From NCBI RefSeq assembly GCF_026041215.1, contig NZ_JAPEIQ010000004.1, positions 124,001-188,000 of the forward strand: a stretch of 64,000 bases of DNA. Direction: 5' to 3'. A program made the translations under genes and the position numbers. The notes under the pieces are model-generated. The model had not been told where the DNA came from. It made no database searches and was given only the letters and a program-made list of their open reading frames with translations. Origin of the DNA: Hoyosella sp. YIM 151337 (GTDB lineage: Bacteria; Actinomycetota; Actinomycetes; Mycobacteriales; Mycobacteriaceae). The first letter of the stretch is position 1, and each line of letters opens with the position of its first letter. Positions 26,601 through 38,402 of this stretch are shown piece after piece.

Positions 26601-29600
26601 CGCGCACCTTGACTTGGAAGTCAGTGCGGCCCAGATACTCGATCTCGAGGTCTCCGGATGGCCCGTCGGTGGTCCACCGAACAAGGTCACCGGTGCGGTA
26701 CAGCCGATCGCCCGCGGCACCAAACGGGTTCGCAACAAACCGCTCCGCGGTGAGCCCGGGCCTGGCGTGGTAGCCACGGGCCGCGCCGAGACCGGACACA
26801 TACAGTTCGCCGGGGACGCCGACCGGTACGGGCCGCAACCGCGAATCCAGGACGAGTGCCTCAGTACCGCGGATCGGCGGTCCGATCGTTACCGTCTTCT
26901 GTCCCGGCGACATCGGGTCGGAAATCATCACCATGATGGTGGTTTCCGTCGGCCCGTAGCCGTTGTACATGCGGCGCCCTGGCGCCCACCTCGCCACCAG
27001 GTCGGCGGGGACGGCCTCGCCACCGGCGACCACATGCTGGAAGCTGTCTAGTCCGTCGGGGTCTACTGATGCGAGCGCTGCGGGGGTGATGAAGGCGTGC
27101 GTCGCGCCGTTCTCGCGGATCACCGCGGCCAGTTCCGCACCACCGTATGTTCCCGGCGGCACGACCACCATGGTCGCCCCTGTGCCGAACGCGAGGAGAT
27201 ACTCGAGCACCGATGCGTCGAAGCTTGGTGACGAGAAGTGCAGCACCCGCGAATCCTGCGTCACGCTGTAACGCTCACGCTGTTCTGCCGCGAAGTTCGC
27301 AAGGCCGGTGTGGGTGACAACCACGCCCTTCGGGACGCCAGTCGACCCTGACGTGTAAATCATGTAGGCCGTGTTCTTCGCCCGGATGGGCTGGCGCCGG
27401 TCCGCGTCCGTGACCGGTGCCGCTGAGTAGTTCGACAGTTCCGCGGCCACCGCCGGGTCGTCGAGCACGATCCAGTCGACCGTGCTGGGCAGACTAGTCA
27501 CCTGCGCCGCGACTGTCAGACCAACACGTGTGCCCGAGTCATTCAGCATGTGCTCGATGCGTTCACGCGGATAGTCCGGGTCCACCGGTACAAACGCGCC
27601 GCCAGACTTAGCCGCCGCCCAGACGCCGAGGAGGGATTCCGGCGATCGCGCCATACCCAGAGCGATAAAATCTTCGGCGCCGATCCCCCGGTCGATGAGG
27701 AGGCGTGCCAGCTGCGAGGAGCGGTCATCCAGCTCCCGGTAGGTGAGCACGCGATCACCGTCGATCACGGCGGCGTTATCGGCTGCGGCAGCGGCGGACT
27801 GGCTGAAGATGTCTGGCAGCGGCACCGGCGGCGTCCCCGCTGGACCTGCCACCGGAGCGAGTTGAGCGTGCTCACCCGCTGTCAGCACGTCGTACGACGC
27901 GTAACGGCTGTCCGGGAACTTGGCGATCGCGGTGACAGTACGCACCAGCCGGTCGAGCATCGCCCGCAACCGGCTGCCATCCAGCAAGTCCGGGAAGTAT
28001 TTGATGATGAGCTGCAGTGCGGGCTCGGCGTGCGCAATCACCGTCACCGGATAGTGCGCGGCATCGAGACCGGAGACGCCCGTAATCCGCATTCCCGCTA
28101 GGTCGTTGTCGGCACCGAGGCCGGCACGGTCTACGGGGTACGACTCAAATACCGTCAGCGTGTCGAAGATCGCGCCCTGACCGGCAGTCCGCTGAATGTC
28201 CGCCAGCTGTACATAGTGGTGTTCGAGCAGGCCCGCCTGCTCGTGCTGGACCCGGATGAGCAAATCAGCAAACGTTTCGGTCGGCTCCAGCCGCACCCGG
28301 ACGGGCAGCGTGTTGATGAATAGGCCGATCATGTCCTCGACACCGTCGAGCTCCGGTGGCCGCCCGGAAACCGTCGCACCGAAAACGATGTCGTCCCGTG
28401 CGGTTTCCGTAGCGAGCACGATGCCCCAGGCAGCCTGGATCACCGTGTTTACAGTGACCCCTAGCTCACGCGCAACGTGCGCGATGTGTCGTGAGAGCTC
28501 GGCGGAAAACTGGTGTGTGATCTCCTGCGGCGCTGCCTCGTGCCTGCGCGCGCGTTCCAGCGGAACCAGGGTGGTCGGCTCGTCGAGACCCGACAGTGCG
28601 CCTCGCCACACGTCGAGTGACGCCTGCGTGTCCTGCGCAAGGGTCCACTCGAGATAGTCCTTGTAGGAGCGCACTGGTGGCAATTGCGCTGCGTCACCAT
28701 CGAGCACGTACAGCCCGATCAAATCCCGCAGGTACAGCGGAGTCGACCAGCCATCCATCAGAATGTGGTGGTTGGTGAGAACCATGCGGTACTGCCCGGG
28801 AGCAACCGTGAGGATCGTGACGCGGACAAGCGGTGCGTGCGCCATGTCGAAGCGCCGAGCCCGATCATCCGCGAGCGCGTCGGCCACTGCGGCGTCGATG
28901 TCTGCTGCGTTCGACACGTCCTTGAAAGTGATTACCGGCTCGACGTCGTCCAGAACCACCTGGATCGGATCGCCAGTGCTGTTCGTAGCGAACGCCACTC
29001 GCAGGTTCGGATACCGCGCAAGCACGCCATTAAGCGCGCGGCGCAATCGCCCAGCCTCGATAGTGCCCTCGATCGTCAGTACAAGCTGCACCATGTAGGC
29101 GTCGACGCTGTCCTCAGCAAGCACCGCATGGAATAGCATGCCGGCTTGCAGTGGTGAGAGCGGCCAGATATCGGTGACACGCTTGAATTGGTGTTCCAGG
29201 GCGCTGATCGTGCGCTGGTCCACCCTGGCGAGCGGCAAGTCGGAGGGCGTTAAACCGCCCGCGTCGGGGCGCTGGGCGTAACGGCTGATCGCGCCAAGTG
29301 ACCGCCGCCAGATGTCCGCGAACTCCTCCGCTTCCGCGCCGCTGAGCACGCCCGACGGATACAGCACGACAATCTTCAGGACCTGCCCGGCCGCTGTCGG
29401 CGAAATCATCGCCGTGATATCCAGAACTCCCGGTGCCGCCATGTCCGGCGCGAACGTGAACATCAGCTCGTCCGCGTCGTCAGACGGCATCCAGCCGAGA
29501 TCCTTGAGTTCGTCTGGTATCTCGCTCGTCACAAAGCGGCCGAGGTAGTTGAACATCACCTGCGGCTGCGCCTGCGAGCCCAGACGCTGCGGCCCGTCCG

Positions 29601-32600
29601 GATGCAGGTACCGCAGCATGCCGTAGCCGATGCCGCGATCCGGCACGGCCCGGAGCTGTTCTTTGACCGCCTTCAGCAGTACACCGGCAGCCGGACCCCC
29701 GGCCATCGCATCAGCGGTGTCGGAGTCAGTGGTGCCGAACCGGATCGGCGCAACGGTGGTAAACCAGCCCATCGTCCGGGTGAGGTCCGCGCCAGGCACT
29801 GCGGCTTCCTCACGTCCGTGGCCCTCGAGCCCGACAATCGGCGTGGTGGCTCCGCGCCATTCGGAGAGCGCGAGAACCAGCGAGGCGATAAGGCCATCAT
29901 CCACGCCGCCACGGATGACTTCTGGAACCCTCGTCAACAAGACGTCGGTGACGTCCGGACTGATTTCGAGAGTCAGACGCTCGAGTGTGGCGTTGATGTC
30001 GCGCGCAGGATCGAGTGGTCGCGACCCCAGTGGTTCCTCGGGTGCGTCCAGAATCGCTTCCCACAGCCCGAACTCGCTAGCGCGCGCCTCCGCTTCCTCC
30101 ACGAGTCCATGCGACCACCGCCGAAACGATGTGCCGACCGGGGCGAGTTCGGGTTCTCGGCCAGAGCTGATTTGGGCCCACGCGGACGCGAGGTCGGGCA
30201 CCACGATGCGCCAAGAGACCCCATCGATCGCAACGTGGTGAATAACCAGGAGGATCCGGCCCGGCGTCCGCGCGCCAGTGTCGAACCAGATAGCGCGCAG
30301 CATCACCCCGTTTACGGGATCAAGCTGGTCGGCCGCGGCGACGAGCTGCTGGGAAACGATGTCCTGAAACTCCGTGGTTCCTGGTGTCGCACGCACCGCC
30401 ACTCGAGTGAGAAGCGCGGCGGCGTCGACCGCCCCCGGCGCTGGCACGACGAGCGTGTGGCCCGTCACACGCGCGCGCAGCAGATCATGATGATCGATGA
30501 CGGCCTGCAAGGTCTGGGCGATGCCCGCCTCAGTGATGTCTGGCGGCAGTGTCAGCAGTGCGGCCTGCGAATACTGCCGGTAATCGCCGCCTCGCTCTGT
30601 CATCCACGCCATTACCGGCGTGAGCGCCATGTCTCCGGTGCCGCCACCTTCGAGTTCCTCGAGAACAATCCCGGCCGTGGTGTCCGCGGCACGCGCCACC
30701 CGTGCGAGCGCCGCAACCGTGCGGCGCTCGAAGATGTCCCGCGGCGAAATAATGATGCCGGCAGCTTTCGCCTGCGACACCACATGAATCGACATGATGC
30801 TGTCGCCGCCGAGCGCGAAGAACGAATCCTCCAGGCCAATCGCGGGCAGCCCGAGTGTGTCAGCGAAGATCTGCGCCAGTATGCGCTCAGTTTCGTTGGC
30901 CGGCTCCCGTGACGACGACACCATCGACCCGAAATCCGGGACGGGAAGCGCTTTGCGGTCGATCTTGCCGCTAGGTGTCAGCGGGAACTCGTCGAGCACC
31001 ACCAGCGCGGACGGCACCATGTATCCGGGGAGGTAGTCAGAGACGCCCACAAGCACATCGGTTTCGTCGATCGCTGCCGTATTCGCTACGACATATCCGA
31101 CAAGCCGGTCCGGTGTGCCATTGCCGCGGTGCACCACCGCGGCCGCCTGGGCCACCTCGGGCCGGCTAAGTAGCGCGAGCTCGACTTCACCGAGTTCGAT
31201 GCGAAAACCGCGCAACTTCACCTGATAGTCGGTGCGGCCGATGTATTCGAGTTCACCGTCCTCACGCCACCGAACAAGGTCACCGGTGCGGTAGAGCCGC
31301 GTTCCGGGCTCGCCGTATGGGCTGGCTACGAACCGGTTGCACGTGAGTTCCGGGAGTCCACCGTAACCTCGGCCAACACCAATGCCCCCGACATAAAGCT
31401 CACCAGCAACGCCGACAGGCACCGGTTCCAGACTGCGGTCGAGTACGTACAGGTCGATGTTCGGAATCGGGTGACCGATGGGCACCGACTGGGTGTCCTT
31501 CAGCGACATGGCCGCGAACGAGACGACATCTGACGCCTCGGTTGGGCCGTAGCTGTTCACGATCCGGACGCCGGAACGAAGGAGTGCTGACAGTGGCCGC
31601 GGACGGATCGCCTCACCACCGAGGAATACCGTCCGGACCTTCTGAAGTACACCGTCGGTGTCGGACTCCACGAGCGCTTCGAACGCGCTTGGAGACATGT
31701 TTGTGAGAGTCACCGCATGCTCGGTGACGGCGGGCAGGATCTCATCCGGATCGAAGCCATCCTGCGCGAGCACGATTCGGGCGCCACTCACGAGCCCCGC
31801 CCATACGTTCTTTTGGGTGAGGTCGAACCCTGGCGACGACGCAACGAGGACGCCTTCGCCGGGTTCCAGGCGCACATCTCGCCAGTACCAGGCGATCGTG
31901 TTGGCGACGCCAGCCATCGGGACAACTGTGGGCTTCGGGCGGCCGGTTGAACCCGAGGTGGAGATGACATACGCCGTACGCGCCCCCGCGTCCGGCTCGA
32001 GCCATGGGTCCGTGGGGTCCGGGTATCCAGCAGCGTGAGTTTCGCTAGCGAGGACCGCGATGTCACATTCGACGAGCAGCCCAGGCGGGACTACACCCGC
32101 GTGTTCCCAGCCGGGACGGCTCACGACGGCGGCAGCGCGGGTATCAGCCAGAACCGCTTCTAGCCGCTCCTGCGGAAACGTGGGGTCCACCGGCGCGTAA
32201 GCGGCACCTACTTGCCAGGCGGCAACCATGCCGGCGACCCACTCCCGGGAACGCGGCACCGCGAGCGCTACCACATCGTCACGCCCGACCCCGCGCGCTT
32301 TCAATTGCGCTGCGAGGGCGGCGGCACTGCGGCCGAGTTCTCCGTAGGTGAGCGTGCCCTCGGCGCTGACCACCGCGACCGAGTCGGGCGCCTCAGAGAG
32401 GCGCTGGCGAACCGCTCCGATGATCGACGCAAGTTCAGCAGGCTGCTCGGTGCGCGGGCCCTTCGCCCACGCGAGTACCGCGTCACGTTCCTCGTCATCC
32501 AGAATCGATATCGAGCGGATCGAATCGGTATCGCCAAGCTCAAGGAAGCGCTGCAGGTAGGCGCGGAAACGCGCGTGGTGACGCTCTAGTTCTGCGCGTG

Positions 32601-33846
32601 AATACCGACCTGGGTTCGCTTCGAAATCCAGGTGAATCCGTTCCGGTCCGGAACTCGGGTACAGGTTGACGGACAGATCCTCGACCGGTCCTGTACTAAG
32701 AATGTGGATCTCACCGGTGATGTCGCCGAAGCGCAGCTCCGGCTGGAACATCATGATGTTGACGGTGGGGCCGAAGAATTCGCGATCCGCCGAAACGCTG
32801 CCCATGTCTCTGCGGATGTCTTCATAGCGGTAACGCTGATGGCGCAGTGCCGCGAACAGCTGGCTCTGAACGAGATCGCTGAGCTGCTTCGGAGTGTGAT
32901 CCGGTGTTGCGGTGATGCGCAGCGGCACCACGTTAGAGACCATGCCGCCCGAGCGGCGCATCGTTTTCGTCACGCGCGCAGACACCGGGAGGCTCAGCAC
33001 GACTTCATCGTTTCCGGTGACCCGGGCCAGGTAGGCGCCGAACGCGGCGATCGTGGCGGGTGACCACGAACCGTTGTAATTTTGCGCTGATTCTTCGAGC
33101 AGCTGGTCTGTTGCTGTTCCCACGGAGGAAGACGCAACGAGGCTGTGCTTTCCGGCGGGCGCCGAACGCTGCGCCAGGGAAACTCGGTCGGGCAGACCTT
33201 CCGTATAAGCACGCCAGAAATCGCGGTCCCGGTTGAACCGCGAGGATTCGCGATACGCGGCCTCGGATTCGTAGATGGCGTAAAGCTCTTCGACGGGTGC
33301 TGCGGGGGCTGATTCGCCAGCGGCGGCGGCTGAGTAGATCTCACTCGCGCGCAGCAACGTGTTCATCGCGCCGAAACCGTCGACCGCGATGTGGTGGATC
33401 CGCTGGTACCAGAAGTAATGCGACGGGCCGACCTTGATCAGGGTAGAAACCGCGAGCCGGTCTCGCGCGATGTCGATCGGTGCCGAGTAGTCTTTGCGCA
33501 TCCACTCGCGGGCGCGGCCCACAGGATCCGCCTCACGTGTGAAATCGCGAAGATCAACGCTGTCGTCGATGGATCGGTCGACAAACTGTGCTGGTTTGCC
33601 GTTTGCGTCGACGACGCGGATATATCCGGAGCCGGTTTCGCGTCCTGCCTGCTTCGCTGAGCTGTTGAGCAGCTGGTGATCGATATCGCCGTGAATCTCT
33701 ACGTACTGCGCGATGTTGACCGGCGTCTCTGGATCTAACTGCTGCGCCATCCAGATGCTGTACTGAGCAGACGACAGAGGGAAGGCACCAGCGGCAAGCG
33801 GCTGCCCTTCCACACGGTCGATCTCCGGCACATCACTAGGACTCAC
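13576..33846 (-). CDS. NRPS1: giant non-ribosomal peptide synthetase (6756 aa)
   Basis: Builds a peptide on phosphopantetheinyl carrier domains in the cytoplasm. Start GTG 33846 with GGAG 7 nt upstream (33854-33857); an ATG at 33853 is out of frame and stops after five codons. Order with approximate residues of the active motif: C1 (HHIAVDG, 150), A1 (630), T1 (GGDS, 1015), E1 (HHVAIDG, 1207), C2 (HHILMDG, 1695), A2 (2165), T2 (GGNS, 2550), C3 (2741), A3 (3348), T3 (3737), C4 (3929), A4 (4423), T4 (4800), C5 (4990), A5 (5482), T5 (GGSS, 5870), C6 (HHIIGDG, 6060) and a degenerate A from about 6400 to the end. Five complete modules plus half a sixth. A remnant of a deleted module lies at about residues 3067-3190. 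First gene of the cluster, downstream of the tuf terminator. Confidence 0.98.
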   Translation of the reverse strand: MSPSDVPEIDRVEGQPLAAGAFPLSSAQYSIWMAQQLDPETPVNIAQYVEIHGDIDHQLLNSSAKQAGRETGSGYIRVVDANGKPAQFVDRSIDDSVDLRDFTREADPVGRAREWMRKDYSAPIDIARDRLAVSTLIKVGPSHYFWYQRIHHIAVDGFGAMNTLLRASEIYSAAAAGESAPAAPVEELYAIYESEAAYRESSRFNRDRDFWRAYTEGLPDRVSLAQRSAPAGKHSLVASSSVGTATDQLLEESAQNYNGSWSPATIAAFGAYLARVTGNDEVVLSLPVSARVTKTMRRSGGMVSNVVPLRITATPDHTPKQLSDLVQSQLFAALRHQRYRYEDIRRDMGSVSADREFFGPTVNIMMFQPELRFGDITGEIHILSTGPVEDLSVNLYPSSGPERIHLDFEANPGRYSRAELERHHARFRAYLQRFLELGDTDSIRSISILDDEERDAVLAWAKGPRTEQPAELASIIGAVRQRLSEAPDSVAVVSAEGTLTYGELGRSAAALAAQLKARGVGRDDVVALAVPRSREWVAGMVAAWQVGAAYAPVDPTFPQERLEAVLADTRAAAVVSRPGWEHAGVVPPGLLVECDIAVLASETHAAGYPDPTDPWLEPDAGARTAYVISTSGSTGRPKPTVVPMAGVANTIAWYWRDVRLEPGEGVLVASSPGFDLTQKNVWAGLVSGARIVLAQDGFDPDEILPAVTEHAVTLTNMSPSAFEALVESDTDGVLQKVRTVFLGGEAIRPRPLSALLRSGVRIVNSYGPTEASDVVSFAAMSLKDTQSVPIGHPIPNIDLYVLDRSLEPVPVGVAGELYVGGIGVGRGYGGLPELTCNRFVASPYGEPGTRLYRTGDLVRWREDGELEYIGRTDYQVKLRGFRIELGEVELALLSRPEVAQAAAVVHRGNGTPDRLVGYVVANTAAIDETDVLVGVSDYLPGYMVPSALVVLDEFPLTPSGKIDRKALPVPDFGSMVSSSREPANETERILAQIFADTLGLPAIGLEDSFFALGGDSIMSIHVVSQAKAAGIIISPRDIFERRTVAALARVARAADTTAGIVLEELEGGGTGDMALTPVMAWMTERGGDYRQYSQAALLTLPPDITEAGIAQTLQAVIDHHDLLRARVTGHTLVVPAPGAVDAAALLTRVAVRATPGTTEFQDIVSQQLVAAADQLDPVNGVMLRAIWFDTGARTPGRILLVIHHVAIDGVSWRIVVPDLASAWAQISSGREPELAPVGTSFRRWSHGLVEEAEARASEFGLWEAILDAPEEPLGSRPLDPARDINATLERLTLEISPDVTDVLLTRVPEVIRGGVDDGLIASLVLALSEWRGATTPIVGLEGHGREEAAVPGADLTRTMGWFTTVAPIRFGTTDSDTADAMAGGPAAGVLLKAVKEQLRAVPDRGIGYGMLRYLHPDGPQRLGSQAQPQVMFNYLGRFVTSEIPDELKDLGWMPSDDADELMFTFAPDMAAPGVLDITAMISPTAAGQVLKIVVLYPSGVLSGAEAEEFADIWRRSLGAISRYAQRPDAGGLTPSDLPLARVDQRTISALEHQFKRVTDIWPLSPLQAGMLFHAVLAEDSVDAYMVQLVLTIEGTIEAGRLRRALNGVLARYPNLRVAFATNSTGDPIQVVLDDVEPVITFKDVSNAADIDAAVADALADDRARRFDMAHAPLVRVTILTVAPGQYRMVLTNHHILMDGWSTPLYLRDLIGLYVLDGDAAQLPPVRSYKDYLEWTLAQDTQASLDVWRGALSGLDEPTTLVPLERARRHEAAPQEITHQFSAELSRHIAHVARELGVTVNTVIQAAWGIVLATETARDDIVFGATVSGRPPELDGVEDMIGLFINTLPVRVRLEPTETFADLLIRVQHEQAGLLEHHYVQLADIQRTAGQGAIFDTLTVFESYPVDRAGLGADNDLAGMRITGVSGLDAAHYPVTVIAHAEPALQLIIKYFPDLLDGSRLRAMLDRLVRTVTAIAKFPDSRYASYDVLTAGEHAQLAPVAGPAGTPPVPLPDIFSQSAAAAADNAAVIDGDRVLTYRELDDRSSQLARLLIDRGIGAEDFIALGMARSPESLLGVWAAAKSGGAFVPVDPDYPRERIEHMLNDSGTRVGLTVAAQVTSLPSTVDWIVLDDPAVAAELSNYSAAPVTDADRRQPIRAKNTAYMIYTSGSTGVPKGVVVTHTGLANFAAEQRERYSVTQDSRVLHFSSPSFDASVLEYLLAFGTGATMVVVPPGTYGGAELAAVIRENGATHAFITPAALASVDPDGLDSFQHVVAGGEAVPADLVARWAPGRRMYNGYGPTETTIMVMISDPMSPGQKTVTIGPPIRGTEALVLDSRLRPVPVGVPGELYVSGLGAARGYHARPGLTAERFVANPFGAAGDRLYRTGDLVRWTTDGPSGDLEIEYLGRTDFQVKVRGFRIELGEIDAALSTHPNVDFAVTIGHTGPNNITRLVAYVKPVSGRDIDTAELSGHVAASLPSHMVPSALIVLDEIPLTVNGKLDRRRLPEPDFGAGQEAYVGPRTPAETTVSEIFADVLGIERAGIHDSFFELGGNSLTATKVTARINDAFGCQLGVREVFEKPTVAELAERAAAAPTSGGEGGRPALSAGPRPERIPLSLAQQGMWFINQFDPTSAVYNIAFSLELTGTLDADALQAAMNDVLSRHEALRTVFPSDVEGPYQRILAPEEAVGTIPVMQVSAAELDTATGSFATRGFDVTKDIPIRVTLFQLSPERHVLAVVMHHIAADGASMAPLATDLMTAYASRTDGRAPRWDPLGIQYADFAIWQRSVLGEDTDPKSVVSRQLAYWAHTLAGAPGLLPLPTDYQRPPEQSLRGESVAFHLDADLHRRIEEVAKRGGATVFMVTHAAFAALLSRLSGTPDITIGTPIAGRGEATLERLAGMFVNTLVLRTHVESDATFADLIARARETDLAAFQHAEVPFERVVREVGAERAADHSPLFQVMLAFQNTDPVRFDIAGLEVIADAIDVNTAKYDLLLTLEETHDEDGQPAGIKALLTYATDLFKRETIEQYTDRYTRLLDAACTDTDVPIGDVNILSEHEQNLFTSRQAAAGGLEDRLEAAAHERPGATAFTVEGQDITYAEVTSRARDIGARLGDQRVRREGHYALALLTYAAGAASEPAAMQLMDRLLPVLDAVAGDAELALGTIGAASLLPQIGAGTHEASGWNDTTHWVPDSNLVALFEEQVSKTPDAVALVYRKRELTYRELDEWANQVARLLIDRGVGPESRVALVARRSLEMVVGMYAIVKAGGAYVPVDPDHPTDRIAWVLSSAEPVCVVTTSRDRVAMQSPVDSLEIDRLDLSGYDTEPITDRERRGPIHTDNTAYVIYTSGSTGRPKGVAVSHRAIVNRLLWMQAEYQLTPRDVVLQKTPFTFDVSVWEFFWPLEIGARLVIALPDGHRDPAYLCDLIGEQRVTVLHFVPSMLAVFVAAAAEGGRKEQLATLRLVFASGEALAPPAAEGLTRLTTAELHNLYGPTEAAVDVTYHQYTADDTVTVPIGAPVWNTQVYVLDSRLRLVPIGVQGELYLAGIQLARGYVGRPDLSADRFVANPFGEPGERMYRTGDLVRWTTKGELEYIGRTDFQVKLRGLRIELGEIEAVLRSHQGVDQTVVTLYNDPSGGEQLVGYLTTEPGAVIDLDDVKRDAGSQLPEYMVPRTLMVLDELPLNINGKLDRKALPAPDLGGSPKGFVAPSGPVEEIVAGIFAEVTARDRISVSESFFDLGGNSLSATLVTARINDALGAELTLRDLFESPTVAGLSAMLEHEGSRITSRPKLEASDRPDRLPLSLAQQRMWFLNRFDTASAVYNMPLVLRLTGKLYVSALQEAILDVIGRHESLRTVFPATDQGPVQVVLPASKVGIDISPVDIAEAELHRELFALASVGFDVTAEAPIRAALLRTAPEQYTLLIVVHHIAADGASLKPLATDLVGAYVARANGDAPAWEPLQVQYADFAVWQRELLGDENDPESLAGRQIEFWKESLAGIPELLELPTDRPRPARQSQRGATMSFSIDAQLQRDLQYLARSNRATLFMVMHAAYAVLLARLSGTDDVTIGTPIAGRGERALDPLVGMFVNTLVLRTEVNGAESFTDLLSTVRDRDLAAFMHGDVPFEQLVDVLKPHRSTAHAPLFQVVLAFQNTEAIAFELDGIAAEFQTVDVHTTKFDLMLDLAETWDDAGDPAGIQGHFVYATDLFDADTIESFARRFVQLLQHFVAAPAQPVGDAVLLDSAEHAALVPVAGDGAPSLQTLPEIFAAAAAADPQRTAVIAGDTTLTYEQLDARSSQLARMLAARLPRQATAAEPVVAIALPRSAELVVAVWAVAKMGAAFVPVDPSYPEDRVLHMVSDSAAAIGIARADDVTKLPESIEWLALGSGGFENELDALSAAPLTDSERGFAIREDAAAYMIYTSGSTGLPKGVVVTHSGLSSVVHEQISRFGLDSTARVLQFASPSFDASVFELLMAYGSAATLVVVEGGREAAGTVGAVLREHRVTHAVITPSVLASLDRSDVVDVRTLLVAGEACPPELVSEFAPGRTMLNLYGPTEATIWSTSSTPMVAGQPIDIGRPVRGTDVVVLDSRLHPVPVGVAGELYLSGVALARGYHRRAGTTSDRFVANPFSGNGERMYRTGDLVRWNKDGVLEYLGRTDFQVKIRGLRIELGEIEAALARHESIDQAVASVHHDANAGDVLVAYVVPTGQTADVPTVKNALSEQLPPHMVPQAFIQLDALPLTANGKIDRKALPEPEIAGAMHAEFRAPSGPVEEIIAGIFSEITGRERVGVDDDFFDIGGNSLSATRVAARLSEATGRAIGVRELFEAPTVAQLAIVVETADADGQARPALTPQPRTDAAPLSLAQSRMWFINQLDTESAAYNIPLMLRMSGTVDVPALQAALTDVVARHEVLRTMYPETPDGPVQQVVATREVPLGLTPQPVSGEAELAESIRQLAQRGFDVTIAPPVRAGLYQVTDTEYVLVIVVHHIAADGESMRPLARDVMVAYTAHAAGQEVSWDPLKVQYSDFAIWQRELLGDETDPESLAAKQLEYWKTALADLPELVELPADRPRPAVASLRGANYEYRIGPEVHTKLVQLARQHNVTTFMAVHAALAVLMARLSGTTDIPIGTPVAGRGERALDDLVGMFVNTLVLRTEVEPTLTFEELLARVRENDLGAFTHVDVPFERLVEVLNPTRSRAHAPLFQVMLSLQDDASPTVELPGMTISPLEISTHTSKFDISFGVLQDWDDTGAPAGMTLSLTYATDLFDEASMATFARRFERVIQRVATEPTVPLNDIAVMSVDEQTQVLLEWNSSEEVLEAPPLDVMHMFDAQVAKTPGAIAVVAGDAEVSYADFAAQVNRLGRYLSDQGVATETRVAVMIHRSVDLLAAIYAILKAGGAYVPIDPEYPADRISYMLGAAEPHLVLTTAETSPQLPEMACQEVRIDALDLSGYSSEPLTDPARPAGTHPANTAYILFTSGSTGRPKGIEVSRHALAYSIAWHQHDFPIGTTDAVLQKTSVTFDPSVAELFWPLQTGARIVFAKPGGHRDPEYLAEVIAAQKITVTHFVPSMLEVYLGVTAGEGLEHLRIVFSGGEALSAALARRFSRATTAGLYNVYGPAEATIRTHTHLWREGSQGVKSVPIGRAVPGTQVLVLDSALRLTPVGVPGELYVAGPLLARGYVHRPDLTADRFVADPFGAPGERMYRTGDLVRWLPDGTLEYLGRTDFQVKLRGQRIELGEIETALRDFPGVTGAVVVLRKDEHRGDQLIGYVTVPAGSATDGGEIRAAVAAHLPDYMVPAAVVVLDEFPLSANGKLDRKALPVPAFDAESGPFQAPQNPIEEIIADIYAELLGADRVSTDASFFDLGGSSLAAMKAIARISSALGVRVRVQDLFDAPTVAALAERVEHAQSHARAAHPLAPVSPRPAHIPLSLAQQRMWLLNRIDPGSAAYNMPLVLRLSGELDTAALQAAVNDVLARHESLRTRFPDADLGPRQEIVPPRAVAVDLAPRAVPESDIVDHVTAFVAKGFDVTKEVPLRGALFQIAEQEHVLAIVVHHIIGDGESMGPMARDVMIAYSARVAGEAPAWTPLDVQYADFALWQREVLGEPSDPDSLAARQIAYWKESLAGLPELLDLPTDRPRPAVAGSEAGHVTVELGADEHRGLVRLADHHSGSMFMVLHAALAVVLARVTGTRDIAIGTPVAGRGEAALDNLIGMFVNTLVLRTQVDSAAAFTDLLQHVRHVDLGAYEHADVPFEQLVDVLKPQRSTAHAPLVQVVLSLMNPQQRKLQLAGLTVSPLEGDESAKFDLLLGVEQHFSDDGQPAGLTARFVYRADIFDAVSIERLGARLERVIHAVTADADAIIGDIEIADASERGSIVRGGAGALSAATAAAGVLTGGEAPPSETLAQVFANAAEANPAGAAVLTGEKPLSYMNLDKRSSRLARLLIRNGAGPEASVVVALPPSIQAVVAQWAVAKTGAAIVLLDPQSVSGESARALATIGASIGVTAVELREGLPELGTWIEVDDESVKAQLKTMSPAPVSFYDRLGQVRLDNTAYIALSTDSEGVSAVAVTHRALAGAVTALRARLGAAAEKPVSLSDFADVHDSVLRLVLAASSSASLAIGGAAEGPDWRHTPVEVAAPSAALRIIGSAGAPASTIANGAPALGEPVPGAKIVVLDDSLRPVTEGGEGELYLAGNGLGRGYVSATARTAARFVPDPTDTHGERMYRTGVRVRWGTGGVIEYLDRGQAESR
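14780..16075 (-). other. NRPS1 module 6a: condensation domain C6
   Basis: Complete C domain with HHIIGDG (active His and Asp present, residues ~6056-6062) and the usual start LSLAQQRMW. It is followed only by a degenerate A domain and then the stop codon. Its acceptor carrier (T6) is therefore on the next protein, NRPS2. Condensation here must be intermolecular. Confidence 0.85.
16075..19290 (-). other. NRPS1 module 5: C-A-T
   Basis: The C domain has HHIAADG. A5 has [11 protein letters not shown] and TGD. The pocket code by eye is D-P-A-H-F-G-V-I-R, unassigned; Pro and Ala at the first variable positions are unusual. The body of the domain is close to the Ser-type A3 (the same LQKT and HFVPSML stretches), so it may be a Ser-lineage domain with a changed pocket. 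Carrier GGSSL. Confidence 0.78.
19290..22480 (-). other. NRPS1 module 4: C-A-T
   Basis: The C domain has HHIAADG and follows a non-epimerised module. A4 has [11 protein letters not shown] and TGD intact. The pocket code by eye is D-A-F-V-L-A-L-I-W, unassigned; its second half matches A8 (both read L-I-W at the last three pocket positions), suggesting a shared hydrophobic-type lineage. The carrier is GGNSL with no epimerase. Confidence 0.78.
22480..26050 (-). other. NRPS1 module 3: C-(remnant)-A-T, predicted Ser
   Basis: The LCL-type C domain has HHIAADG. Between it and the A domain lie about 120 extra residues (separate entry). A3 has an intact [11 protein letters not shown] and TGD. The pocket code by eye is D-V-W-H-F-S-L-V-D, which matches the established serine code family (DVWHLSLID of EntF and close variants). 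The carrier is GGNSL. Ser is the second most secure substrate call in the window after Thr at module 9. Confidence 0.82.
24270..24645 (-). other. Remnant of a deleted NRPS module in the C3-A3 linker
   Basis: Residues about 3067-3190 of NRPS1. They begin like the first 55 residues of an A domain ([18 protein letters not shown], then ITYAEV where a working domain has LTYREL, then HYALAL where one has FIALGM). They then change without a break into a segment like the end of a C domain ([11 protein letters not shown], then LALGTI), followed by a second C-to-A linker and the real A3. This is the scar expected if an A-T-C block was lost in frame, joining the start of one A domain to the end of the next C domain. 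What is seen is the duplicated linker pattern; the deletion is inference. Confidence 0.65.
26050..29175 (-). other. NRPS1 module 2: C(DCL)-A-T
   Basis: The C domain carries [11 protein letters not shown], the form shared by all C domains that follow an epimerase in this window, which fits a D-donor/L-acceptor domain. A2 has an intact [14 protein letters not shown] and C-terminal Lys (NGKLDRR). The pocket code by eye is D-A-L-F-V-G-G-I-M, unassigned but clearly related to A6 (D-A-L-F-I-G-G-I-V). The carrier is GGNSL with no epimerase after it, so an L-residue is expected. Confidence 0.8.
29175..33846 (-). other. NRPS1 module 1: C-A-T-E (loads a D-residue)
   Basis: The condensation domain resembles the first C domain of EntF/DhbF (Tyr-Gln-Arg-x-His-His-x-x-x-Asp-Gly-Phe around residue 150), a type that takes an aryl or acyl starter. 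A1 has the P-loop variant [10 protein letters not shown] (Pro in place of the usual last Gly). Aligned by eye to GrsA PheA, its pocket code reads D-L-K-N-F-G-S-D-V plus Lys, which I cannot assign to an amino acid. The carrier has GGDSI, the form typical before epimerases. E1 keeps HHxxxDG and EGHGREE, so the residue should be delivered in D form. Boundaries are approximate. Confidence 0.85.
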
Positions 33847-34000
33847 GCGTCATCTCCATTTGCACCAGCACAACCACAGCTGTGCGCTGCGGGGTCGCTT
33901 CTTGGCCCCAGCGGCGCAGCATGTGAATTAAATGCTCTAAGAATCTGCCAATCGTCAAGAGGCTGCAGAGAGTGAATCAATCGGCGATTAACACTCCGCT

Positions 34001-34018
34001 GGTTACATCGCTGTAACC
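34001..34018. promoter_or_regulatory. Operator-like inverted repeat GGTTACA-N4-TGTAACC
   Basis: Perfect 7-bp arms around TCGC, about 155 bp before the NRPS1 start. Its core TTAC-N6-GTAA also occurs in the repeat at 34134-34151. The size and symmetry fit a dimeric helix-turn-helix repressor such as a TetR or GntR protein; which one is unknown. Confidence 0.5.
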
Positions 34019-34074
34019 GCACCTCCTGTTACCTGTAGCTACCTAGATCAACCTACCTCCAATGACCAATACCT
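34015..34074. repeat. ACCT array with exact 10-bp phasing
   Basis: ACCT (AGGT on the coding strand of NRPS1) begins at 34021, 34031, 34041, 34051 and 34071, so five of six consecutive 10-bp steps carry it. One helical turn per repeat puts all copies on one face of the DNA, as in direct-repeat sites of activators such as SARPs. The last copy abuts the inverted repeat at 34001-34018. A regulatory role is inference. Confidence 0.5.
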
Positions 34075-34133
34075 CCCTCATGATATGGCTTCCATCCGGG
34101 CCGGAAGACACCACCACGAAAGCCGAGTGCCGA

Positions 34134-34151
34134 CATTACCCGGTGGTAATG
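34134..34151. promoter_or_regulatory. Operator-like inverted repeat CATTACC-N4-GGTAATG
   Basis: Perfect 7-bp arms around CGGT. It shares the 7-4-7 layout and the TTAC-N6-GTAA core with 34001-34018; the centres are 133 bp apart, a spacing that would allow looping. No run of T follows on either strand, so it is not a terminator. Confidence 0.45.
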
Positions 34152-34225
34152 CATCAAGAGAGCCTACCGCCTTGCGCCCCGAGAATTTGGTCAAGAACGC
34201 CCAGCATCGGGAAAACATGTCCAGA

Positions 34226-34272
34226 CAAAAAGTAACGGCACTCACCCCACATGTGAGGTGAGTGCCGTTACT
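34226..34272 (-). terminator. Rho-independent terminator of tuf
   Basis: Perfect 16-bp stem (34231-34246 with 34257-34272), itself closing a self-complementary CACATGTG core. On the minus strand it is followed by TTTTT (34227-34231). It starts 22 bp after the tuf stop and isolates the NRPS cluster from strong str-operon transcription. Confidence 0.9.
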
Positions 34273-34294
34273 CAGTAAGGGTGAGCCCGTCAGA

Positions 34295-35485
34295 TCACTT
34301 GACGATCTTGGTGACTCGGCCGGCGCCGACGGTGCGGCCACCTTCGCGGATAGCGAAGCGCAGGCCCTCGTCCATGGCGACTGGCTGGATCAGCTTGACG
34401 CTCATCTCGGTGTTGTCGCCCGGCATGACCATCTCGGTGCCCTCAGGAAGGGTAACGACACCGGTCACGTCCGTGGTACGGAAGTAGAACTGCGGACGGT
34501 AGTTGTTGAAGAACGGCGTGTGACGGCCACCCTCGTCCTTGGACAGGATGTAGGCCTGGCCCTCGAACTCCGTGTGCGGGGTGGTCGAACCCGGCTTGAC
34601 AACAACCTGGCCACGCTCGACGTCTTCGCGCTTGATACCGCGGAGCAGCAGACCAACGTTGTCGCCAGCCTCGCCGTAGTCGAGCAGCTTGCGGAACATC
34701 TCGATGCCGGTGACGGTGGTCTTGGTGGACTTCTCGCGGATGCCGACGATCTCGACTTCCTCGTTCACATTGACCTTGCCGCGCTCGATACGACCGGTAA
34801 CAACAGTGCCACGACCGGTGATGGTGAACACGTCCTCGATCGGCATGAGGAACGGCTTGTCGGTCTCACGAACCGGGTCCGGAATGGACTCGTCAACAGC
34901 GTTCATGAGCTCGAGGATCTTGCCGGTCCACTCCGGGTCACCTTCGAGGGCCTTGAGGCCGGAGACGCGGACGACGGGGGCTTCCTCGTCGAATTCCTGC
35001 GCAGCGAGAAGCTCACGGACCTCCATCTCGACGAGCTCGAGGATTTCCTCGTCGTCGACCATGTCGGCCTTGTTCAGCGCCACCAGGATGTAAGGAACGC
35101 CAACCTGACGAGCCAGCAGCACGTGCTCACGTGTCTGCGGCATCGGGCCGTCGGTGGCAGCAACCACGAGGATTGCACCATCCATCTGCGCTGCGCCGGT
35201 AATCATGTTCTTGATGTAGTCGGCGTGGCCGGGTGCGTCGACGTGCGCGTAGTGGCGCTTTTCCGTCTGGTACTCGACGTGCGAGATGTTGATGGTGATA
35301 CCGCGCTGCTTCTCTTCAGGAGCCTTGTCGATCTCATCGAACGCAAAGCTCTTGTTCAGCTCTGGGTACGTATCGCTCAGAACCTTGGTGATAGCAGCGG
35401 TGAGCGTGGTCTTGCCGTGGTCAACGTGACCGATGGTGCCGATGTTGACGTGCGGCTTCGTCCGCTCGAACTTCGCCTTCGCCAC
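34295..35485 (-). CDS. tuf: Elongation factor Tu
   Basis: GTPase that carries aminoacyl-tRNA to the ribosome. 396 aa, the normal length. G1 GHVDHGKT, G3 DAPGHADY and G4 NKAD are visible, then the two beta-barrel domains, ending GRVTKIVK. Start GTG 35485 is set by AGGAGGA at 35492-35498, 6 nt upstream; the frame continues to 35584 but the extra residues are not EF-Tu-like. Last gene of the str operon, 169 bp after fusA, with its own strong terminator. The gap to fusA may hold an internal promoter but none is clear. Confidence 0.99.
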   Translation of the reverse strand: MAKAKFERTKPHVNIGTIGHVDHGKTTLTAAITKVLSDTYPELNKSFAFDEIDKAPEEKQRGITINISHVEYQTEKRHYAHVDAPGHADYIKNMITGAAQMDGAILVVAATDGPMPQTREHVLLARQVGVPYILVALNKADMVDDEEILELVEMEVRELLAAQEFDEEAPVVRVSGLKALEGDPEWTGKILELMNAVDESIPDPVRETDKPFLMPIEDVFTITGRGTVVTGRIERGKVNVNEEVEIVGIREKSTKTTVTGIEMFRKLLDYGEAGDNVGLLLRGIKREDVERGQVVVKPGSTTPHTEFEGQAYILSKDEGGRHTPFFNNYRPQFYFRTTDVTGVVTLPEGTEMVMPGDNTEMSVKLIQPVAMDEGLRFAIREGGRTVGAGRVTKIVK

Positions 35486-35654
35486 TTGATGTCCTCCTGG
35501 ACTAATTAGTGCTTGCAGTTTGCAGCAGTGCGGTTGTTCTAACGAGGTGGTCGTGCCGATAACCCCGAGGCCGGGGTCCCCCAAGGGGTTCCCAGAGAAG
35601 CGGCTCCTAGGAAGGCTACCCGGAGATACTACCTATGGGCGGCGCTTGGTGAAC

Positions 35655-37772
<2,118 letters not shown>

Positions 37773-37931
37773 TGGAATCTTCCCCGCTCGTTTCTTGTCG
37801 TTATGTGCGGTTGCCTTGCCTGTACGCCGGGCCCGGTTCGGGTGATAGGCAGTGCACGGTGGTCACCGTTACTTTATCGAGCCCAGCGTGTTCTCTGGCA
37901 GTTGCCCGCTCGCGCAGACACCTGCCCAAGA

Positions 37932-38402
37932 TCACCAGCGGTAGTGAGCGAACGCCCGGTTTGCCTCGGCCATCTTGTGCGTGTCTTCACGCCGCTTGAC
38001 CGATGCGCCCAGACCGTTGCTGGCGTCGAGAAGTTCGTTCGCAAGCCGCTCAACCATCGTCTTCTCGCGGCGCTGCCGCGAGAAGGTGACGATCCAGCGC
38101 ATCGCAAGAGTCGTCGCGCGGGCCGGACGAACGTCAACGGGAACCTGGTAGGTCGCGCCACCAACGCGGCGGCTGCGGACCTCAAGGGCCGGACGAACAT
38201 TGTCAAGGGCACGCTTCAGCGTGACAACCGGATCCGTGCCGGTCTTCTCACGAGCCTGCTCGAGAGCGCTGTAGACGATGCGCTCAGCGGTTGACTTCTT
38301 GCCGTCGAGCAGGATCTTGTTCACAAGCTGAGTAACCAGCGGTGACCCATAAACAGGATCAGCGATGAGCGGACGCTTCGGTGCTGGGCCCTTGCGAGGC
38401 AT
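37932..38402 (-). CDS. rpsG: 30S ribosomal protein S7
   Basis: 156 aa, normal length. Begins [20 protein letters not shown] and ends FAHYRW, as in actinobacterial S7. It nucleates assembly of the 30S head on 16S rRNA. Its ATG overlaps the rpsL stop by one base (TAATG at 38400-38404), so translation of the two is coupled. Confidence 0.99.
   Translation of the reverse strand: MPRKGPAPKRPLIADPVYGSPLVTQLVNKILLDGKKSTAERIVYSALEQAREKTGTDPVVTLKRALDNVRPALEVRSRRVGGATYQVPVDVRPARATTLAMRWIVTFSRQRREKTMVERLANELLDASNGLGASVKRREDTHKMAEANRAFAHYRW

Larger units (their letters stand above)
33847..34294. other. 448-bp intergenic region between tuf and NRPS1
   Basis: Noticeably richer in A and T than its neighbours and without a convincing gene. 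From tuf towards NRPS1 it holds the tuf terminator (34226-34272), an inverted repeat (34134-34151), an ACCT array (34015-34074), a second inverted repeat (34001-34018), a -35-like TTGACG on the minus strand (33953-33958) without a well-spaced -10, and the NRPS1 ribosome binding site. A 59-codon frame (33843-34022, minus) ends in a 4-nt overlap with the NRPS1 start, but it uses codons rare here (TTA, ATT) and has no good Shine-Dalgarno. Confidence 0.7.

Noticed and set aside
1-33846. Repeated similar segments resembling a repeat array or duplicated mobile DNA
   Set aside because: They are homologous NRPS domains at regular module spacing, not CRISPR or insertion sequences; no transposase was seen in the window.
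34021-34060. Iron-box (IdeR/DtxR) site in front of NRPS1
   Set aside because: AGGT/ACCT half-sites are present, but no 19-bp window matches the palindromic consensus at more than about half its positions.
34262-35509. 415-codon plus-strand frame opposite tuf
   Set aside because: Antisense shadow of a highly conserved gene; translation has no family motif and no ribosome binding site.
35560-35600. GC hairpin between fusA and tuf as a terminator
   Set aside because: Only a 5-bp stem and no T-run on the minus strand; fusA and tuf are normally cotranscribed.
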